The notes: generated by a model from the letters alone, not told the origin. Shown: positions 29,447 to 40,155, counted from the stretch's first letter. The stretch: 64,000 nucleotides of DNA from an uncultured Porphyromonadaceae bacterium (GCA_947176915.1 CAMWSM010000005.1:1-64000); one strand, 5' to 3'. Numbers and translations: made by a program.

Positions 29447-30550
29447 TTGAAACAAATGAAACGAAATATATTCCCTAATAGCATAATAACCCTGTTAAGT
29501 GTTTTCGCAGGAATCTTTTTCGCAGGGTGCCGTGAAGATGTCGCGCCTGCTGAATCCGGTCCTGTCGGAAGTATGGTTTCGCTGACCTTCAATCTTGACT
29601 CCGGAATGACACGTGGGGATGGGCATCCTGAATGGGGGGATGACGATTCCACCTCAAAATTATATGAAGGATGGATTCATGTCTACATCCATGATGCAGA
29701 GACAGATGAGCTCAAATTGCATCTTACGGACGGAAAAGCCTCTTCCTACGGCACAATATTGACCGAGAAACTTGGTGAGGGAAAATTCAAGGTAGAGCTT
29801 TCAACAAGAAATCTCACACCCGGACGAAAATACAGATTGAGTGTAATGGCAAATTGTCAGGATCCGGAAGGCAATTTATACACAGTTGCATCTCCTTTCA
29901 GGAATACGAGTGAAGATAAAACATTTTTGCAGAAACCTCATTTCACCCCTTTCTCAGGATTCCGGACTTTTATTCTTGACTCGCAAGCTGAAGAATCATC
30001 AGAGCAGATATTGAGTGATATAAAGATGATGAGATCGGCGTCGAGAATAGATGTTGTTTTAGGAGATGAGATGAAAGATAAATGGAAAATAGGGAGCGCT
30101 TTATTGCCGGGGTTCGGTAACAAGCTCTATGCCTATTCCTACGCCTCTCCTAAGCTTGAGAATATAAGGGACGTAGACGGAACTGAGGATCTTTCCATGG
30201 AACAGATATTCAATCCCTATACAACGGTAAAAATGACTGATCCTGCAGGAGAAGACATAATGCTGAGAGATGTTAACGATGACGGCACCTCATTTCGGAT
30301 CTATCTCCCCGAACAGGCTAATCCGTTGGAGGGTGAAGAGCTCTATATAAAGCTTAATCTTCAGCATCTCCGGACGGGACAAGATATTGAGGCGAAGCTA
30401 TATATACGTGATTTGACAGGTGTATCGCTAAATCTTGTTAGAAATCATATCTACCGCTACACCATCAGGACAGTCAAGCCACTTTTTGATGTAGATGTAG
30501 CGATAATTTCCCCTCAACAAAAAGAGATAGACGTTCCATCATTCAATTAA
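29447..30550 (+). CDS. FimB/Mfa2-family fimbrial anchor-like lipoprotein
   Basis: Lipobox FAGC; WIHVYIHDAETDELKLHL and ELYIKLNLQHLRTGQDIEAKLYIRDLTGVSLNLVRNHIYRYTI. Confidence 0.75.
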   Translation: MKQMKRNIFPNSIITLLSVFAGIFFAGCREDVAPAESGPVGSMVSLTFNLDSGMTRGDGHPEWGDDDSTSKLYEGWIHVYIHDAETDELKLHLTDGKASSYGTILTEKLGEGKFKVELSTRNLTPGRKYRLSVMANCQDPEGNLYTVASPFRNTSEDKTFLQKPHFTPFSGFRTFILDSQAEESSEQILSDIKMMRSASRIDVVLGDEMKDKWKIGSALLPGFGNKLYAYSYASPKLENIRDVDGTEDLSMEQIFNPYTTVKMTDPAGEDIMLRDVNDDGTSFRIYLPEQANPLEGEELYIKLNLQHLRTGQDIEAKLYIRDLTGVSLNLVRNHIYRYTIRTVKPLFDVDVAIISPQQKEIDVPSFN

Positions 30551-30569
30551 AATATCCCTTAAATAAAAG

Positions 30570-33500
30570 ATGAAACTTGGATTATATAAAACAATGATAG
30601 TTAAGAGTCTGCTTATCCTAATAGGAGTAGGCGGACTGACCGGTTGCGTGGACGACACGCTATATGAAGAGAATGTCGGGAACGGGGATATTGTGGAGAT
30701 GTCTGTCGGAGTTTCACTCCCCGAGGCAGGGGATAAGGAGGTGCTGACCCGTTCAATTGATGGGAAACTGCCCTTGCAGATTTATGACCTTATGGTGTTT
30801 GCCTTCGACGCTAAAGGTGAGATTGCTCAGCGTTATTTCTTCAGTAATCTTAAAGAGGGTGTGAATGAGTGTGATGCCGAATGGTCAAGTGACCCGACAG
30901 CCCGTCTTCAGGCGGACGAAACTGCGAGTCATATCTCATTGCTCAACCTCAGGGTGCCCTCCGGAAAGGGTTATCTTATGGCGGTTGCCAACGTAGAGAT
31001 TCTCTCCACTACATTGCTCGCTCAACTCAGAAATATTACAACCCGGAATGAATTGCTCGCCCTTCAGACCCCCTATCTCCATTATGACTCCAATGCGTCC
31101 ATTCTTTCAGGGGGATATATGGAGAGCGCTACTGCAAGTATAGATAGCTTTAATCCTTCCGGAGAGGTTGTGTTTCGTTCGGGAAGTCTGAACGGAAAGA
31201 TTCATCTTGTGTCGACAGCCGCTGCCATACGATTTAATATAAACGGAAAGGGGAGCGGCTCGAAGGGTGGAGCCTTCACTCTTGAAAGCTATGAATTTGT
31301 CAACCTTCCTGCTGCCACTCCACTAATTTCGCAGATAGGGACTAAGGAAGAATATGTACGTCCGGTTACAACGGGAGAGATTGAGGTTTTTGAAGAAACA
31401 GGGGTTAATAACTATACTTTTAGTTATGAGCAGTTGGAGTATCTCGGGAAAAGCGAAGGAATAGAAGATTACCTGCGTCGTGCAGACTGGGACCAAAAGG
31501 CAAGCGAATCTTCCCGTTATAAAGTATTCACCAAAGCACCTTCAACCGCCCCCTACGTTATCCTTCGGGGTAAGTATAGCGGCAAGTCAGCATACGTTGA
31601 CGAGAATGGGAATAATAAAGAGGGAAATGTAGAGGCAAGAGTTGTCTATTACATCTTTCTCGGCCATGACTCTAAGACCGATCCTAATGATTTCTCCACA
31701 CGCCGAAATTGGGAATATGTCTATAACATCTCCATAAACGGGATAAACGATATAACCGTAGAGGTAAACCGTAAGGACAATACAGTCAGGCAGGATGCTG
31801 AAGGGGATGTGATTGTGATGGATTCAGATGCAAGTCATCGTTTTGATGCCCATTATTGTCAAGTAGAATTCTCCATGACCATGAAAGAGATTCGAGAACT
31901 TTACAATAATCAACTTCTTGGCTTCAGAGTAATTGTCCCTGCTTATGGTATTGATGAAGAATTGATGCTACGTTGGACCGGAAGCGGGTATGCCGACGAT
32001 AACGGTACATTAGGAGTGTATGATGCTACTACAGGCGACCCTGTTGCTGCTACTTCGGAGAATTATTATCTGAAGAAAGGTAATATGGATATGAATAACC
32101 TTGCATGTGTTGCTGCGGATTGGCTCAGGTTTTATCAGCATGGCTCAGATAAGAAGTCTACGATAGATGAAATTAGTGAACCGGTAAAAGTTAATTACTC
32201 GGATAAACTAAAGAAAGTCAACTCCAACAACAAGCCGTACATGCTGACAATATATAGATTTCTGAGACAATTGGTAAATCTAGCTAAATCTGACAGATTA
32301 GATTCAGAGTCAATAATATTTACAGTCTTTGTTCAGGAAAACTATTACGGCAATAATTGGAATGATAGGATGGTCATGAATCAGGGAAGATCTGGTACTT
32401 CCGGAAATGTTCATTGGAGTCAGTTTGTAAATAAAGATGATAGGAAGGTACTTCTATTTCCAACTACCCAACATAGTTCTGACGGAGCATCATCATACTC
32501 TAATCCTCGGCGTGTTTTTTCCCAACGCTCAATTCGTACAGTATATAAGCCTATGGAGAAGACAGGATATAAGGCATGGGGTACTGAAAGCGTTGAGGAA
32601 TTCTTTTTGCCCACTGCGAGTTCTAAACCAAGCTGGTATAAAGGAGATAATTGGGCTTCTGCGAGAAAAATGCTACGGATTGCTGAGGTGGGTTCTGATG
32701 ATAAGCGAAGTGCATTTAAGACTCATCTTAAATCCATGAGTTATACATCTGATGATTATGCCCGGGCGGCTTCTTTCAATACTTTAAAAGGAAAGCAATG
32801 GACTACCTATTTAAATTATAATAGCAAGTATCTAAATAATTCCGAATATCGGATTTCAGGGAATGTGAGAATAAAGACAACTGGAGATTATACTACACAA
32901 GAGGATATGATTTCGGCTTGTCTTGGTAGAAACCGTGATTTGGACGGCGATGGAGTTATTGATGCTAAAGAAATCAGATGGTATGTTCCCGGCATCCGTC
33001 AGTTGCAAGCTTTATATGTAGGAAATGCTGGTTTGCCAACAGAGGCACGCCTTTATCAGAAGGAAGCTAATGAGGGTAAATGGGTATATAAACACTATCT
33101 TTCTGCTACTCGTCATGAGGGAGATGATACAAATGCCGTGCTTTGGGCAGAGGAGGGTCCTTCGACAGGACAGGCACACAGTAGTTACGCCTACGGTGTT
33201 CACGTGAGATGTGTGAGAGATTTAGGTACAAATCTGAGTGATGCGTACGGAGAATGGGGTAGCTCATTTGAAGTTCACAAGGTTAACTCAGGGCACTCTG
33301 CGGGTTATATTAATATAAATTTATTAAATGATAACTGTGTAAGGGATGCTTTAGAGAATAAAGATCTTTCCGGAGTTGTTACCACGTTCAGTAACTCTAA
33401 TCGACCCGCACGTAGTTTCTATTATGCAAACAAGCTGATAAATGTTGGACCGACAAAAACATTCAGCTATTCCAACGGGAAAACTTATGTGCTTCCAGAC

Positions 33501-33905
33501 TGGACTTCACCCTCTCTGATAAGTGTAGATTCAGAGAATCGTAAAAGTGAGACTAATCCTCAGAAGCGTTCTCTGTGTGCAGAAAATTTTGGACAAGGAT
33601 GGAGAACTCCTACTATATCCGAGATTGCTATAATGTATTGGGCTGGGTTATTTGAACGAGAAACAAATATCTTGAGTCGTACCAGATATGTTTTTTGGAA
33701 TAATCCTGATAAATATGGTACAGATCTCTTTACAGGTAAATGGAATGATAAGGGTGGCCGTGATCCGCATTCGTTTAGTGAAGGAGAATTCCGATTGCGT
33801 TATCCTTGGAAAAATTTAACCCTACCAACTGCCAAGGATCCGGGTAATATTACGCAGATTACGGGACACTATGGAGGAATATTGTGTGTTAAAGATAAAT
33901 TCTGA
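30570..33905 (+). CDS. Large fimbrial tip/accessory lipoprotein (DUF4906-like)
   Basis: 1111 aa; lipobox LTGC; IYDLMVFAFDAKGEIAQRYFF; C-terminal LDGDGVIDAKEIRWYVPGIRQLQALYVG and NFGQGWRTPTISEIAIMYWAGLF. Confidence 0.75.
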   Translation: MKLGLYKTMIVKSLLILIGVGGLTGCVDDTLYEENVGNGDIVEMSVGVSLPEAGDKEVLTRSIDGKLPLQIYDLMVFAFDAKGEIAQRYFFSNLKEGVNECDAEWSSDPTARLQADETASHISLLNLRVPSGKGYLMAVANVEILSTTLLAQLRNITTRNELLALQTPYLHYDSNASILSGGYMESATASIDSFNPSGEVVFRSGSLNGKIHLVSTAAAIRFNINGKGSGSKGGAFTLESYEFVNLPAATPLISQIGTKEEYVRPVTTGEIEVFEETGVNNYTFSYEQLEYLGKSEGIEDYLRRADWDQKASESSRYKVFTKAPSTAPYVILRGKYSGKSAYVDENGNNKEGNVEARVVYYIFLGHDSKTDPNDFSTRRNWEYVYNISINGINDITVEVNRKDNTVRQDAEGDVIVMDSDASHRFDAHYCQVEFSMTMKEIRELYNNQLLGFRVIVPAYGIDEELMLRWTGSGYADDNGTLGVYDATTGDPVAATSENYYLKKGNMDMNNLACVAADWLRFYQHGSDKKSTIDEISEPVKVNYSDKLKKVNSNNKPYMLTIYRFLRQLVNLAKSDRLDSESIIFTVFVQENYYGNNWNDRMVMNQGRSGTSGNVHWSQFVNKDDRKVLLFPTTQHSSDGASSYSNPRRVFSQRSIRTVYKPMEKTGYKAWGTESVEEFFLPTASSKPSWYKGDNWASARKMLRIAEVGSDDKRSAFKTHLKSMSYTSDDYARAASFNTLKGKQWTTYLNYNSKYLNNSEYRISGNVRIKTTGDYTTQEDMISACLGRNRDLDGDGVIDAKEIRWYVPGIRQLQALYVGNAGLPTEARLYQKEANEGKWVYKHYLSATRHEGDDTNAVLWAEEGPSTGQAHSSYAYGVHVRCVRDLGTNLSDAYGEWGSSFEVHKVNSGHSAGYININLLNDNCVRDALENKDLSGVVTTFSNSNRPARSFYYANKLINVGPTKTFSYSNGKTYVLPDWTSPSLISVDSENRKSETNPQKRSLCAENFGQGWRTPTISEIAIMYWAGLFERETNILSRTRYVFWNNPDKYGTDLFTGKWNDKGGRDPHSFSEGEFRLRYPWKNLTLPTAKDPGNITQITGHYGGILCVKDKF

Positions 33906-33910
33906 GAAAG

Positions 33911-34870
33911 ATGAATAAGAAGTTTTGTTCCGGCATAGTTACCCTTGCTCTTCTGTCGATGGTGATAGGGATTCTGTTGGCGGGATGTGGCAAAGTGGTG
34001 AAGAGTGGGGATAGTAGGGAGGTGTCTGTCGAAGACACCTCCACCTATTCCTTACCTTTGCCACAGCCACCATCTTCCCTTGACGCCAACAGGAGGATGG
34101 AGTTTATCGCCCGTCATTTTTGGGATTCAATGGACTGGCAGGATACCCTCCGTTTGAACTCAGATCGCTTCATGGGAGAATCTATGGCTAATTACGGGAG
34201 TGTGCTCCTATCCGTTGAAGAGTCAAAGCGTGGCGCTATGGTGGTGGGGATGGTCAACAGCCTTTCCTCAAATCAAAAGGCACTTGAGACAGTTTCAGAC
34301 TATGCTTACAAGTATTTTTATTATCCCGGTGCTCCCCAATATGACGCTGAACTTTATCTGCTTTTTGTCAACCCTCTTCTTGCACAGACTGATCTCAATG
34401 AAGCTGAACGTGTAAGGCTGGAGAGCCGTAAAATCGAGATTCTGAAGAATCGAAAAGGAAGAAGGGCTGCTGATTTCAATTTTATTGATACCGATGGTAA
34501 GAACAGACGTTTCAGCTCCTTATTTCCCGATGCAGAAATACGCATTCTGATGCTTTATGATCCGGAATGCAATGTCTGCGATGAAGCTGTCCGCCTTATG
34601 AGCAAGGAGGGAGATTTTTCGAATGCTGTGAAGGAACACCGCGTCGGTGTGATAGCAGTCAATGCCTATGGGCAGCCACAGGGAGGTAAGGCGCAAAGGA
34701 AAGCCGGCATGCCTTCCGACTGGATTGTGGGTTATTCCCCGGAGGGGGAGATTGAGGAAAAAGAGATTTATATTATCCGCGCCACTCCCACCATTTATAT
34801 CCTTAATAAGGAGGGGACAGTGATTGAGAAAGAGATCACTCTCGACCGTTTGGCAGAGATTGTCGGATAA
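33911..34870 (+). CDS. Thioredoxin-like (DUF5106/TlpA-like) lipoprotein
   Basis: Lipobox LAGC; C-terminal thioredoxin-fold with MLYDPECNVCDEA and RATPTIYILNKEG. Confidence 0.8.
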   Translation: MNKKFCSGIVTLALLSMVIGILLAGCGKVVKSGDSREVSVEDTSTYSLPLPQPPSSLDANRRMEFIARHFWDSMDWQDTLRLNSDRFMGESMANYGSVLLSVEESKRGAMVVGMVNSLSSNQKALETVSDYAYKYFYYPGAPQYDAELYLLFVNPLLAQTDLNEAERVRLESRKIEILKNRKGRRAADFNFIDTDGKNRRFSSLFPDAEIRILMLYDPECNVCDEAVRLMSKEGDFSNAVKEHRVGVIAVNAYGQPQGGKAQRKAGMPSDWIVGYSPEGEIEEKEIYIIRATPTIYILNKEGTVIEKEITLDRLAEIVG

Positions 34871-34925
34871 ATTGTGTGAAGAATTTCCTTTTAGATAGGA
34901 AAGTTGATAATTATTGATTAAATTT

Positions 34926-34966
34926 GCAAGTTCTCGCTTGAATGAGTGGGGACTTGCATTTTTTAT
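34926..34966 (+). terminator. Intrinsic terminator after fimbrial operon (or cysE leader hairpin)
   Basis: GCAAGTTCTCGCT-tgaatg-AGTGGGGACTTGC with G:U pairs consistent with + orientation, then ATTTTTT. Confidence 0.75.
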
Positions 34967-34985
34967 TCAATAAATACAGTATAAT

Positions 34986-35891
34986 ATGACTGATAAGATA
35001 GAGGCTACTATTCTTGCCAATATACAGCGCCTTTCGCAGGCATTGGAAGAGGAGAAGAAGATGATAACGAGCACGGATGGTGCCTTTCCTTCGGTGGAGG
35101 GATTGAAAGAGGTGATACGCTTTGCGAATAATATATTTTTTCCTGACTTATTTGATAAGAGAAGGAACGGTTGTGAGATTCGATCATTCTATATTGGCGT
35201 TGCTGTGGAGAAGCTTTACTCCACGTTGTCGAAGGAGATCGCCCGTGCATTGATGTTCGGCACTGAGATAAGGGAGGAAGAGGCTTTCAGGCGTGGAAAA
35301 GAGTTGGCAGCCGCCTTTATCGACACGATGCCGGAGATAAAGAGACTGCTGTATACCGATGTCCAGGCAATGTATCAGAATGACCCTGCCGTAGATAATT
35401 GCGGAGAGGTAATCCTTTGTTATCCCGTTGTGAGGGCAATGGTGCATTATCGTGTGGCACATTCGCTTTTTAAACTGAATATTCCTGTCTTGCCCCGCAT
35501 ACTTACAGAATTGGCGCATTCGGCAACCGGAATAGACATTCATCCGGGTGCGGAAATAGGTGAATTTTTCGCTATTGATCACGGTACGGGTGTGGTTATA
35601 GGGGAGACCTGTATCATAGGTCATCATGTAACTCTTTATCAGGGAGTAACGCTTGGAGCGAAAAATTTCACCCTTGATTCTAACGGACATCCGATCAACG
35701 TGCCTCGCCATCCTATATTGGAGGATTACGTAACGGTTTATTCAAATGCCTCGGTGCTTGGGAGAATAACGGTAGGTCGCGGCTCTATAATAGGTGGTAA
35801 CGTCTGGCTTACCAATTCCGTCCCTGCAGAATCGCGCATACTTCAGCGCAAACCTATGGCTACAACGTTTATCGACGGATTAGGCATCTGA
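34986..35891 (+). CDS. cysE: Serine O-acetyltransferase
   Basis: Hexapeptide-repeat transferase: GIDIHPGAEIGEFFAIDHGTGVVIGETCIIGHHVTLYQGVTLG. Confidence 0.93.
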   Translation: MTDKIEATILANIQRLSQALEEEKKMITSTDGAFPSVEGLKEVIRFANNIFFPDLFDKRRNGCEIRSFYIGVAVEKLYSTLSKEIARALMFGTEIREEEAFRRGKELAAAFIDTMPEIKRLLYTDVQAMYQNDPAVDNCGEVILCYPVVRAMVHYRVAHSLFKLNIPVLPRILTELAHSATGIDIHPGAEIGEFFAIDHGTGVVIGETCIIGHHVTLYQGVTLGAKNFTLDSNGHPINVPRHPILEDYVTVYSNASVLGRITVGRGSIIGGNVWLTNSVPAESRILQRKPMATTFIDGLGI

Positions 35892-36048
35892 GGGTGAATA
35901 TACCACAACAATGGTATTTCCGGGGTTAGGAAAGGGTTGTAATTTTGCATTGTCGGAAAGATAAAGCTTTCATCGGCATAATAAGTAAATGTTGGAAATA
36001 TAAACAAAAAATACTCCAGGCAGGAGGATAAAGTCAGCACCCATAATT

Positions 36049-36999
36049 ATGGCAAAAATAGTCAGCAATCTCACAGAACTTATCGGCAACACCCCTCTTC
36101 TTGAAGTAAAGAATATCGAGAAGGCAGAGAATCTAAAGGCGAAGGTGGTTGTTAAACTGGAGTATTTCAATCCCGGTGGAAGCGTAAAAGATCGCATTGC
36201 TCTTGCCATGATCGAGGATGCAGAGAAAAAGGGTGAACTCAAGCCGGGGGCAGTAATAATTGAGCCGACGAGCGGCAACACCGGCATAGGTCTTGCATGG
36301 GTATCGTCAGTAAAAGGCTATAAGCTTATCCTTACCATGCCTGAGACCATGAGCATCGAGCGTCAGAATCTTCTGAAAGCATTAGGAGCGACATTAGTGC
36401 TTACTCCCGGTTCAGAAGGGATGAAAGGGGCCATAAAGAGGGCTAACGAACTCAAAGAGGCTAATCCCGGATCGGTCATCTTGCAGCAGTTTGAGAATCC
36501 GGCCAATCCTGCCGTTCATCGCCGCACTACAGGAGAGGAGATATGGCGAGACACAGATGGAAAAGTAGATATTTTTGTAGCAGGAGTGGGTACAGGAGGT
36601 ACGGTCAGCGGCACTTCCGAGGCATTGAAAGCTCATAACCCGGCTATCAAGACAATAGCTGTGGAGCCGGAAAGCTCACCGGTGTTGTCAGGCGGAAAGC
36701 CCGGACCCCATAAAATTCAGGGTATAGGAGCCGGTTTTATTCCCGGCAACTTTCATGCAGAGGCTGTGGATGAAGTGATCGCAATTCCGGACAATGAAGC
36801 CATCAAGACCTCCAGGCTGCTTGCAGAGAAAGAGGGTCTGCTGGTCGGTATATCCTCAGGCGCAGCCTTGGCAGCCGCTTTGCATGAGGCTAAGAAAGAT
36901 GAGAATGAGGGGAAAACTATCGTAGCCCTTCTTCCTGACACCGGAGAGCGTTATCTTTCAACCGTTCTTTATGCGTTCGATGATTACCCCGTTGAATAA
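36049..36999 (+). CDS. cysK: Cysteine synthase A
   Basis: PLP site [11 protein letters not shown] and [11 protein letters not shown]. Confidence 0.96.
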   Translation: MAKIVSNLTELIGNTPLLEVKNIEKAENLKAKVVVKLEYFNPGGSVKDRIALAMIEDAEKKGELKPGAVIIEPTSGNTGIGLAWVSSVKGYKLILTMPETMSIERQNLLKALGATLVLTPGSEGMKGAIKRANELKEANPGSVILQQFENPANPAVHRRTTGEEIWRDTDGKVDIFVAGVGTGGTVSGTSEALKAHNPAIKTIAVEPESSPVLSGGKPGPHKIQGIGAGFIPGNFHAEAVDEVIAIPDNEAIKTSRLLAEKEGLLVGISSGAALAAALHEAKKDENEGKTIVALLPDTGERYLSTVLYAFDDYPVE

Positions 37000-37639
37000 T
37001 ACGGCAATTATCCTTGCCGACAATCAGGATCTTTCACGTGCCGGTATGCGTAGTTTCGTATTACGCACCTTTAATGGAGGACATATTGAAGAGGTGTCCT
37101 CCAAAAAGACACTTGTGAAAGAGATGGAAAAATATAGAAGTGGTATAGTCGTTCTTGACTATACCACCTTTGATTTTAAAGGAATAGATGATTTTTTGAT
37201 TCTCCATAACCGTTTTGATGATTTCGCGTGGGTGCTTTGTTCGTTAGAATTGAGCGAGGATTTCATGCGAAGGGCTGCCGTGGAGGAAAATATCGGAGTT
37301 ATTTTCAAGGATAGCCCCGGTGATGAGATAATCAAGGCATTGGAGGCTGCCGCCTCCGGGAGCAGGAGGCACTGTTCGCGCGCGGAAGCATTGCTTTCTA
37401 CAGAGCGCGGTCATCTTGAAATAGCAGAGGTGCTGACCGCTACGGAGATGGAGATTCTGAGGATGATTGCCCGTGGGAAAAGTGTGAAGGAGATAGCGGC
37501 GGAACGAATATCCAGCACTCACACAATTATTACTCATAAAAAGAATATTTTCCGAAAATTAGGAGTGAATAATGTCTATGAGGCAACGAAATATGCTCTT
37601 CGTGCAGGGCTTCTCGAGATGATGGAGTATTATATTTAG
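36980..37639 (+). CDS. LuxR/NarL-type response regulator-like protein
   Basis: Receiver-like N-term ([26 protein letters not shown]) and [25 protein letters not shown]; overlaps cysK 3' end. Confidence 0.85.
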   Translation: MITPLNNTAIILADNQDLSRAGMRSFVLRTFNGGHIEEVSSKKTLVKEMEKYRSGIVVLDYTTFDFKGIDDFLILHNRFDDFAWVLCSLELSEDFMRRAAVEENIGVIFKDSPGDEIIKALEAAASGSRRHCSRAEALLSTERGHLEIAEVLTATEMEILRMIARGKSVKEIAAERISSTHTIITHKKNIFRKLGVNNVYEATKYALRAGLLEMMEYYI

Positions 37640-37673
37640 GCGTTAGGCATTAGGCATTAGGCATTAGGCGTTA
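37636..37673. repeat. 7-bp tandem repeat (TTAGGCA/G)
   Basis: TTAGGCG TTAGGCA TTAGGCA TTAGGCA TTAGGCG TTAGG. Confidence 0.9.
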
Positions 37674-37683
37674 GGTTGAAGGC

Positions 37684-38211
37684 TCAGGGGTTAGGGGACA
37701 GGAGGGAGATTATGTTGGAGGTTAGAGTGGAGGCTGTAGGGCGTTGGTTGTCGCCGTAGGCGTATCTGACGATGCCCTCTTTGTCGACTATGAATATTCG
37801 GGGAATGCCTACGGTGGCAAAAAGATTATAGACGGTTCTATCCGGCTGGGGGGAAAATGGTATTGTAAGCTCATTTTCTTCCCAATATTTTATAATTGAT
37901 TCTTCCGATTCCTCACGCGATATTGCCAAGATGCACACCTCCGGATTTCCTTTATATTCCTCATATAGGAGTTGAAATTGTGGGAGAGATTGCCGGCAGT
38001 CCTTGCAGCCTGTATTGAAAAACTCAATCACTGCCACTTTACCCTTTAGATCGGAGGAGGAGATGATTTCTCCGTCTGACATGGAAACAGTAAACACCGG
38101 GAGGGGTTCTCCCGGTGTGATACCGATATTCTCCGGTTCATCCTCCGTTACACAAGATGCGAAAATGAGAATAAAGAGGGGAACTATTATATTTTTTAGA
38201 AGTGGAGTCAT
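37684..38211 (-). CDS. TlpA/ResA-like thioredoxin-fold lipoprotein
   Basis: Lipobox FASC; VAVIEFFNTGCKDCRQSLPQFQ (CKDC). Confidence 0.88.
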   Translation of the reverse strand: MTPLLKNIIVPLFILIFASCVTEDEPENIGITPGEPLPVFTVSMSDGEIISSSDLKGKVAVIEFFNTGCKDCRQSLPQFQLLYEEYKGNPEVCILAISREESEESIIKYWEENELTIPFSPQPDRTVYNLFATVGIPRIFIVDKEGIVRYAYGDNQRPTASTLTSNIISLLSPNP

Positions 38212-38217
38212 CGAAGA

Positions 38218-39078
38218 TTATTTTTCAGATTCCGGCGCTTTATCGATCAAGTCAAGGAAATCGTCAAGTTTAGGAGTAATGATAATCTCCGTGCGGCGAT
38301 TGCGCTGCTTGCCGAGTTCGGTATCGTTATCAGTGATGGGGTTGAATTCTCCACGACCGGCAGCAGAGAGACGGTTGGGATTTATGCCATATTTATTCTG
38401 GAGCACCTGAACAATTGATGAAGCACGCAGAGCAGAGAGGTCCCAGTTATTACGTATATTTGTTTTTGAGATAGGCACGTTGTCGGTATTTCCCTCTACG
38501 AGCACATCAAAATCTTTATAATCTTTCAGAATTTTAGCAATTTTGGAGAGGGTCTCCATAGCACGGTCGTTGACTTCATAGCTGCCGCTCTTGAAGAGCA
38601 TATTGTCGGCGAGTGAAATATAAACCACACCTTTCAACACTTTCACATCCACCTCTTTGAGTTCGTCAGTGCTGAGCGAACGGGTAAGGCGGTTGGTGAG
38701 GGCGATATTCAAAGAGTCAGATTTCGATTTGGCATCAACGAGCTGCTTTATATATTTGTTGGAGGCATTAATCTCATCAACGAGTTTGGCGATGTTTACG
38801 TTTCCTTGCTGGTTGGCAGCCATGCTTTTATCAAGAGTGTTTTTGATATCGGCATAACCTTTCTTGAGTTCTGCATTTGCTTGGTTGGCAGTCTGGAGCT
38901 GAGACTGTAGATTTCTGCTTTCGGCATTGCAGTTGATAAGATCTTCACGAGTGGAGTTATACGAAGTCTGGAGCTCGTCATATTTGGTCTGGAGCTCAGC
39001 TAATTTCTTGTTGCTTGCACAGCTTGAGGCGAGGATGGCACATATAGTGCCGGTCAAGAATAATGCTTTAAATTTCAT
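38218..39078 (-). CDS. OmpA-family lipoprotein
   Basis: Lipobox LASSC; coiled coil; OmpA C-term VLVEGNTDNVPISKTNIRNNWDLSALRASSIVQVL. Confidence 0.92.
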   Translation of the reverse strand: MKFKALFLTGTICAILASSCASNKKLAELQTKYDELQTSYNSTREDLINCNAESRNLQSQLQTANQANAELKKGYADIKNTLDKSMAANQQGNVNIAKLVDEINASNKYIKQLVDAKSKSDSLNIALTNRLTRSLSTDELKEVDVKVLKGVVYISLADNMLFKSGSYEVNDRAMETLSKIAKILKDYKDFDVLVEGNTDNVPISKTNIRNNWDLSALRASSIVQVLQNKYGINPNRLSAAGRGEFNPITDNDTELGKQRNRRTEIIITPKLDDFLDLIDKAPESEK

Positions 39079-39126
39079 AACAAGCGGTATTTGGGTTAAT
39101 AATATATAAAACGAGGAAATGGGAGA

Positions 39127-40155
39127 TCAGTCTGCGCTACGTTCCCTTCTCCAGCGTTGCATAATTTCATTCAGTTTCTCATGTTCGATAAGGAAACCAT
39201 CGTGAGCAAACTTAGAATCCATCAGTTCGAGGCGCGATCCGGGGATAAAATCAGCAAGTTCTTCCAGACAAGCCGGAGGGAAAAGGATGTCGGAGTTAAT
39301 TCCTATCACGAGAGTAGGTGCGGTTATTCTGGCGAGGGCTTTTTTCAATCCCCCTCTTCCGCGCCCTACGTCATGAGAGTCTCCGCTCTCACAAATCCTT
39401 ACGTATGAATAGACATCGAATCGGCGGCAAAGTTTAGTGCCCTGATATTCCTGATATGTCTGGACACGATGGAAAAACGGATCTTCCTTATCTTCTGAAT
39501 CACGTTGGCTCATGTTGTAAGCGAAAGGACCCCGATAGCTGATCAGGGCAATGGAACGGGCGGTGGAAAGTCCTTGTTGGGCAGCGTCCAGTCTCGGCTC
39601 TCCCCAGGTGGGGTCAGTTTGAATCGCCATATACATTGATTTGTTGAAAGCCGCGAGCCAGGGACTGCAGGAGGAGTCAGTGGCGCAGAACATGGTGTAT
39701 TCTGCGAAATCAGGCTGCTCCACCATCCATTCTATGGCTTGGAATCCCCCTAAGGAGACACCTATCATTTCATGAATCCTCTTTATCCCGAGATGTTGGG
39801 CAAGCATCCTGTGAGCTTTGACCATATCACGGATAGTAACCCGAGGGAAGTCGCCACACCAAGGTTTTCCTGTTGAGGGATTGATTGAAGAGGGTCCCGT
39901 TGTGCCGTAGCATGAGCCGAGGACATTTGCACAGACAATGAAATATTTCTCCGGATCAAGGAATTTCCCTTTTTCCACGGTGTGAGGCCACCAGTCGGCG
40001 ACATCGGAGTTGGCAGTAAGCCCGTGCATTACCCAAATCACATTTGATTTATCCTCATTCAGGGTGCCAAATGTGTGGTATGCCACTGTCAGCTCGGGGA
40101 GAGTTTCGCCTGATTCAAGAATGAATGGCTCGTTGAAATGAAAAGAATGTCTCAT
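39127..40155 (-). CDS. metX: Homoserine O-acetyltransferase
   Basis: 342 aa alpha/beta hydrolase; GVSLGGFQAIEWMVEQPDF nucleophile elbow; NVIWVMHGLTANSD. Confidence 0.92.
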   Translation of the reverse strand: MRHSFHFNEPFILESGETLPELTVAYHTFGTLNEDKSNVIWVMHGLTANSDVADWWPHTVEKGKFLDPEKYFIVCANVLGSCYGTTGPSSINPSTGKPWCGDFPRVTIRDMVKAHRMLAQHLGIKRIHEMIGVSLGGFQAIEWMVEQPDFAEYTMFCATDSSCSPWLAAFNKSMYMAIQTDPTWGEPRLDAAQQGLSTARSIALISYRGPFAYNMSQRDSEDKEDPFFHRVQTYQEYQGTKLCRRFDVYSYVRICESGDSHDVGRGRGGLKKALARITAPTLVIGINSDILFPPACLEELADFIPGSRLELMDSKFAHDGFLIEHEKLNEIMQRWRRERSAD

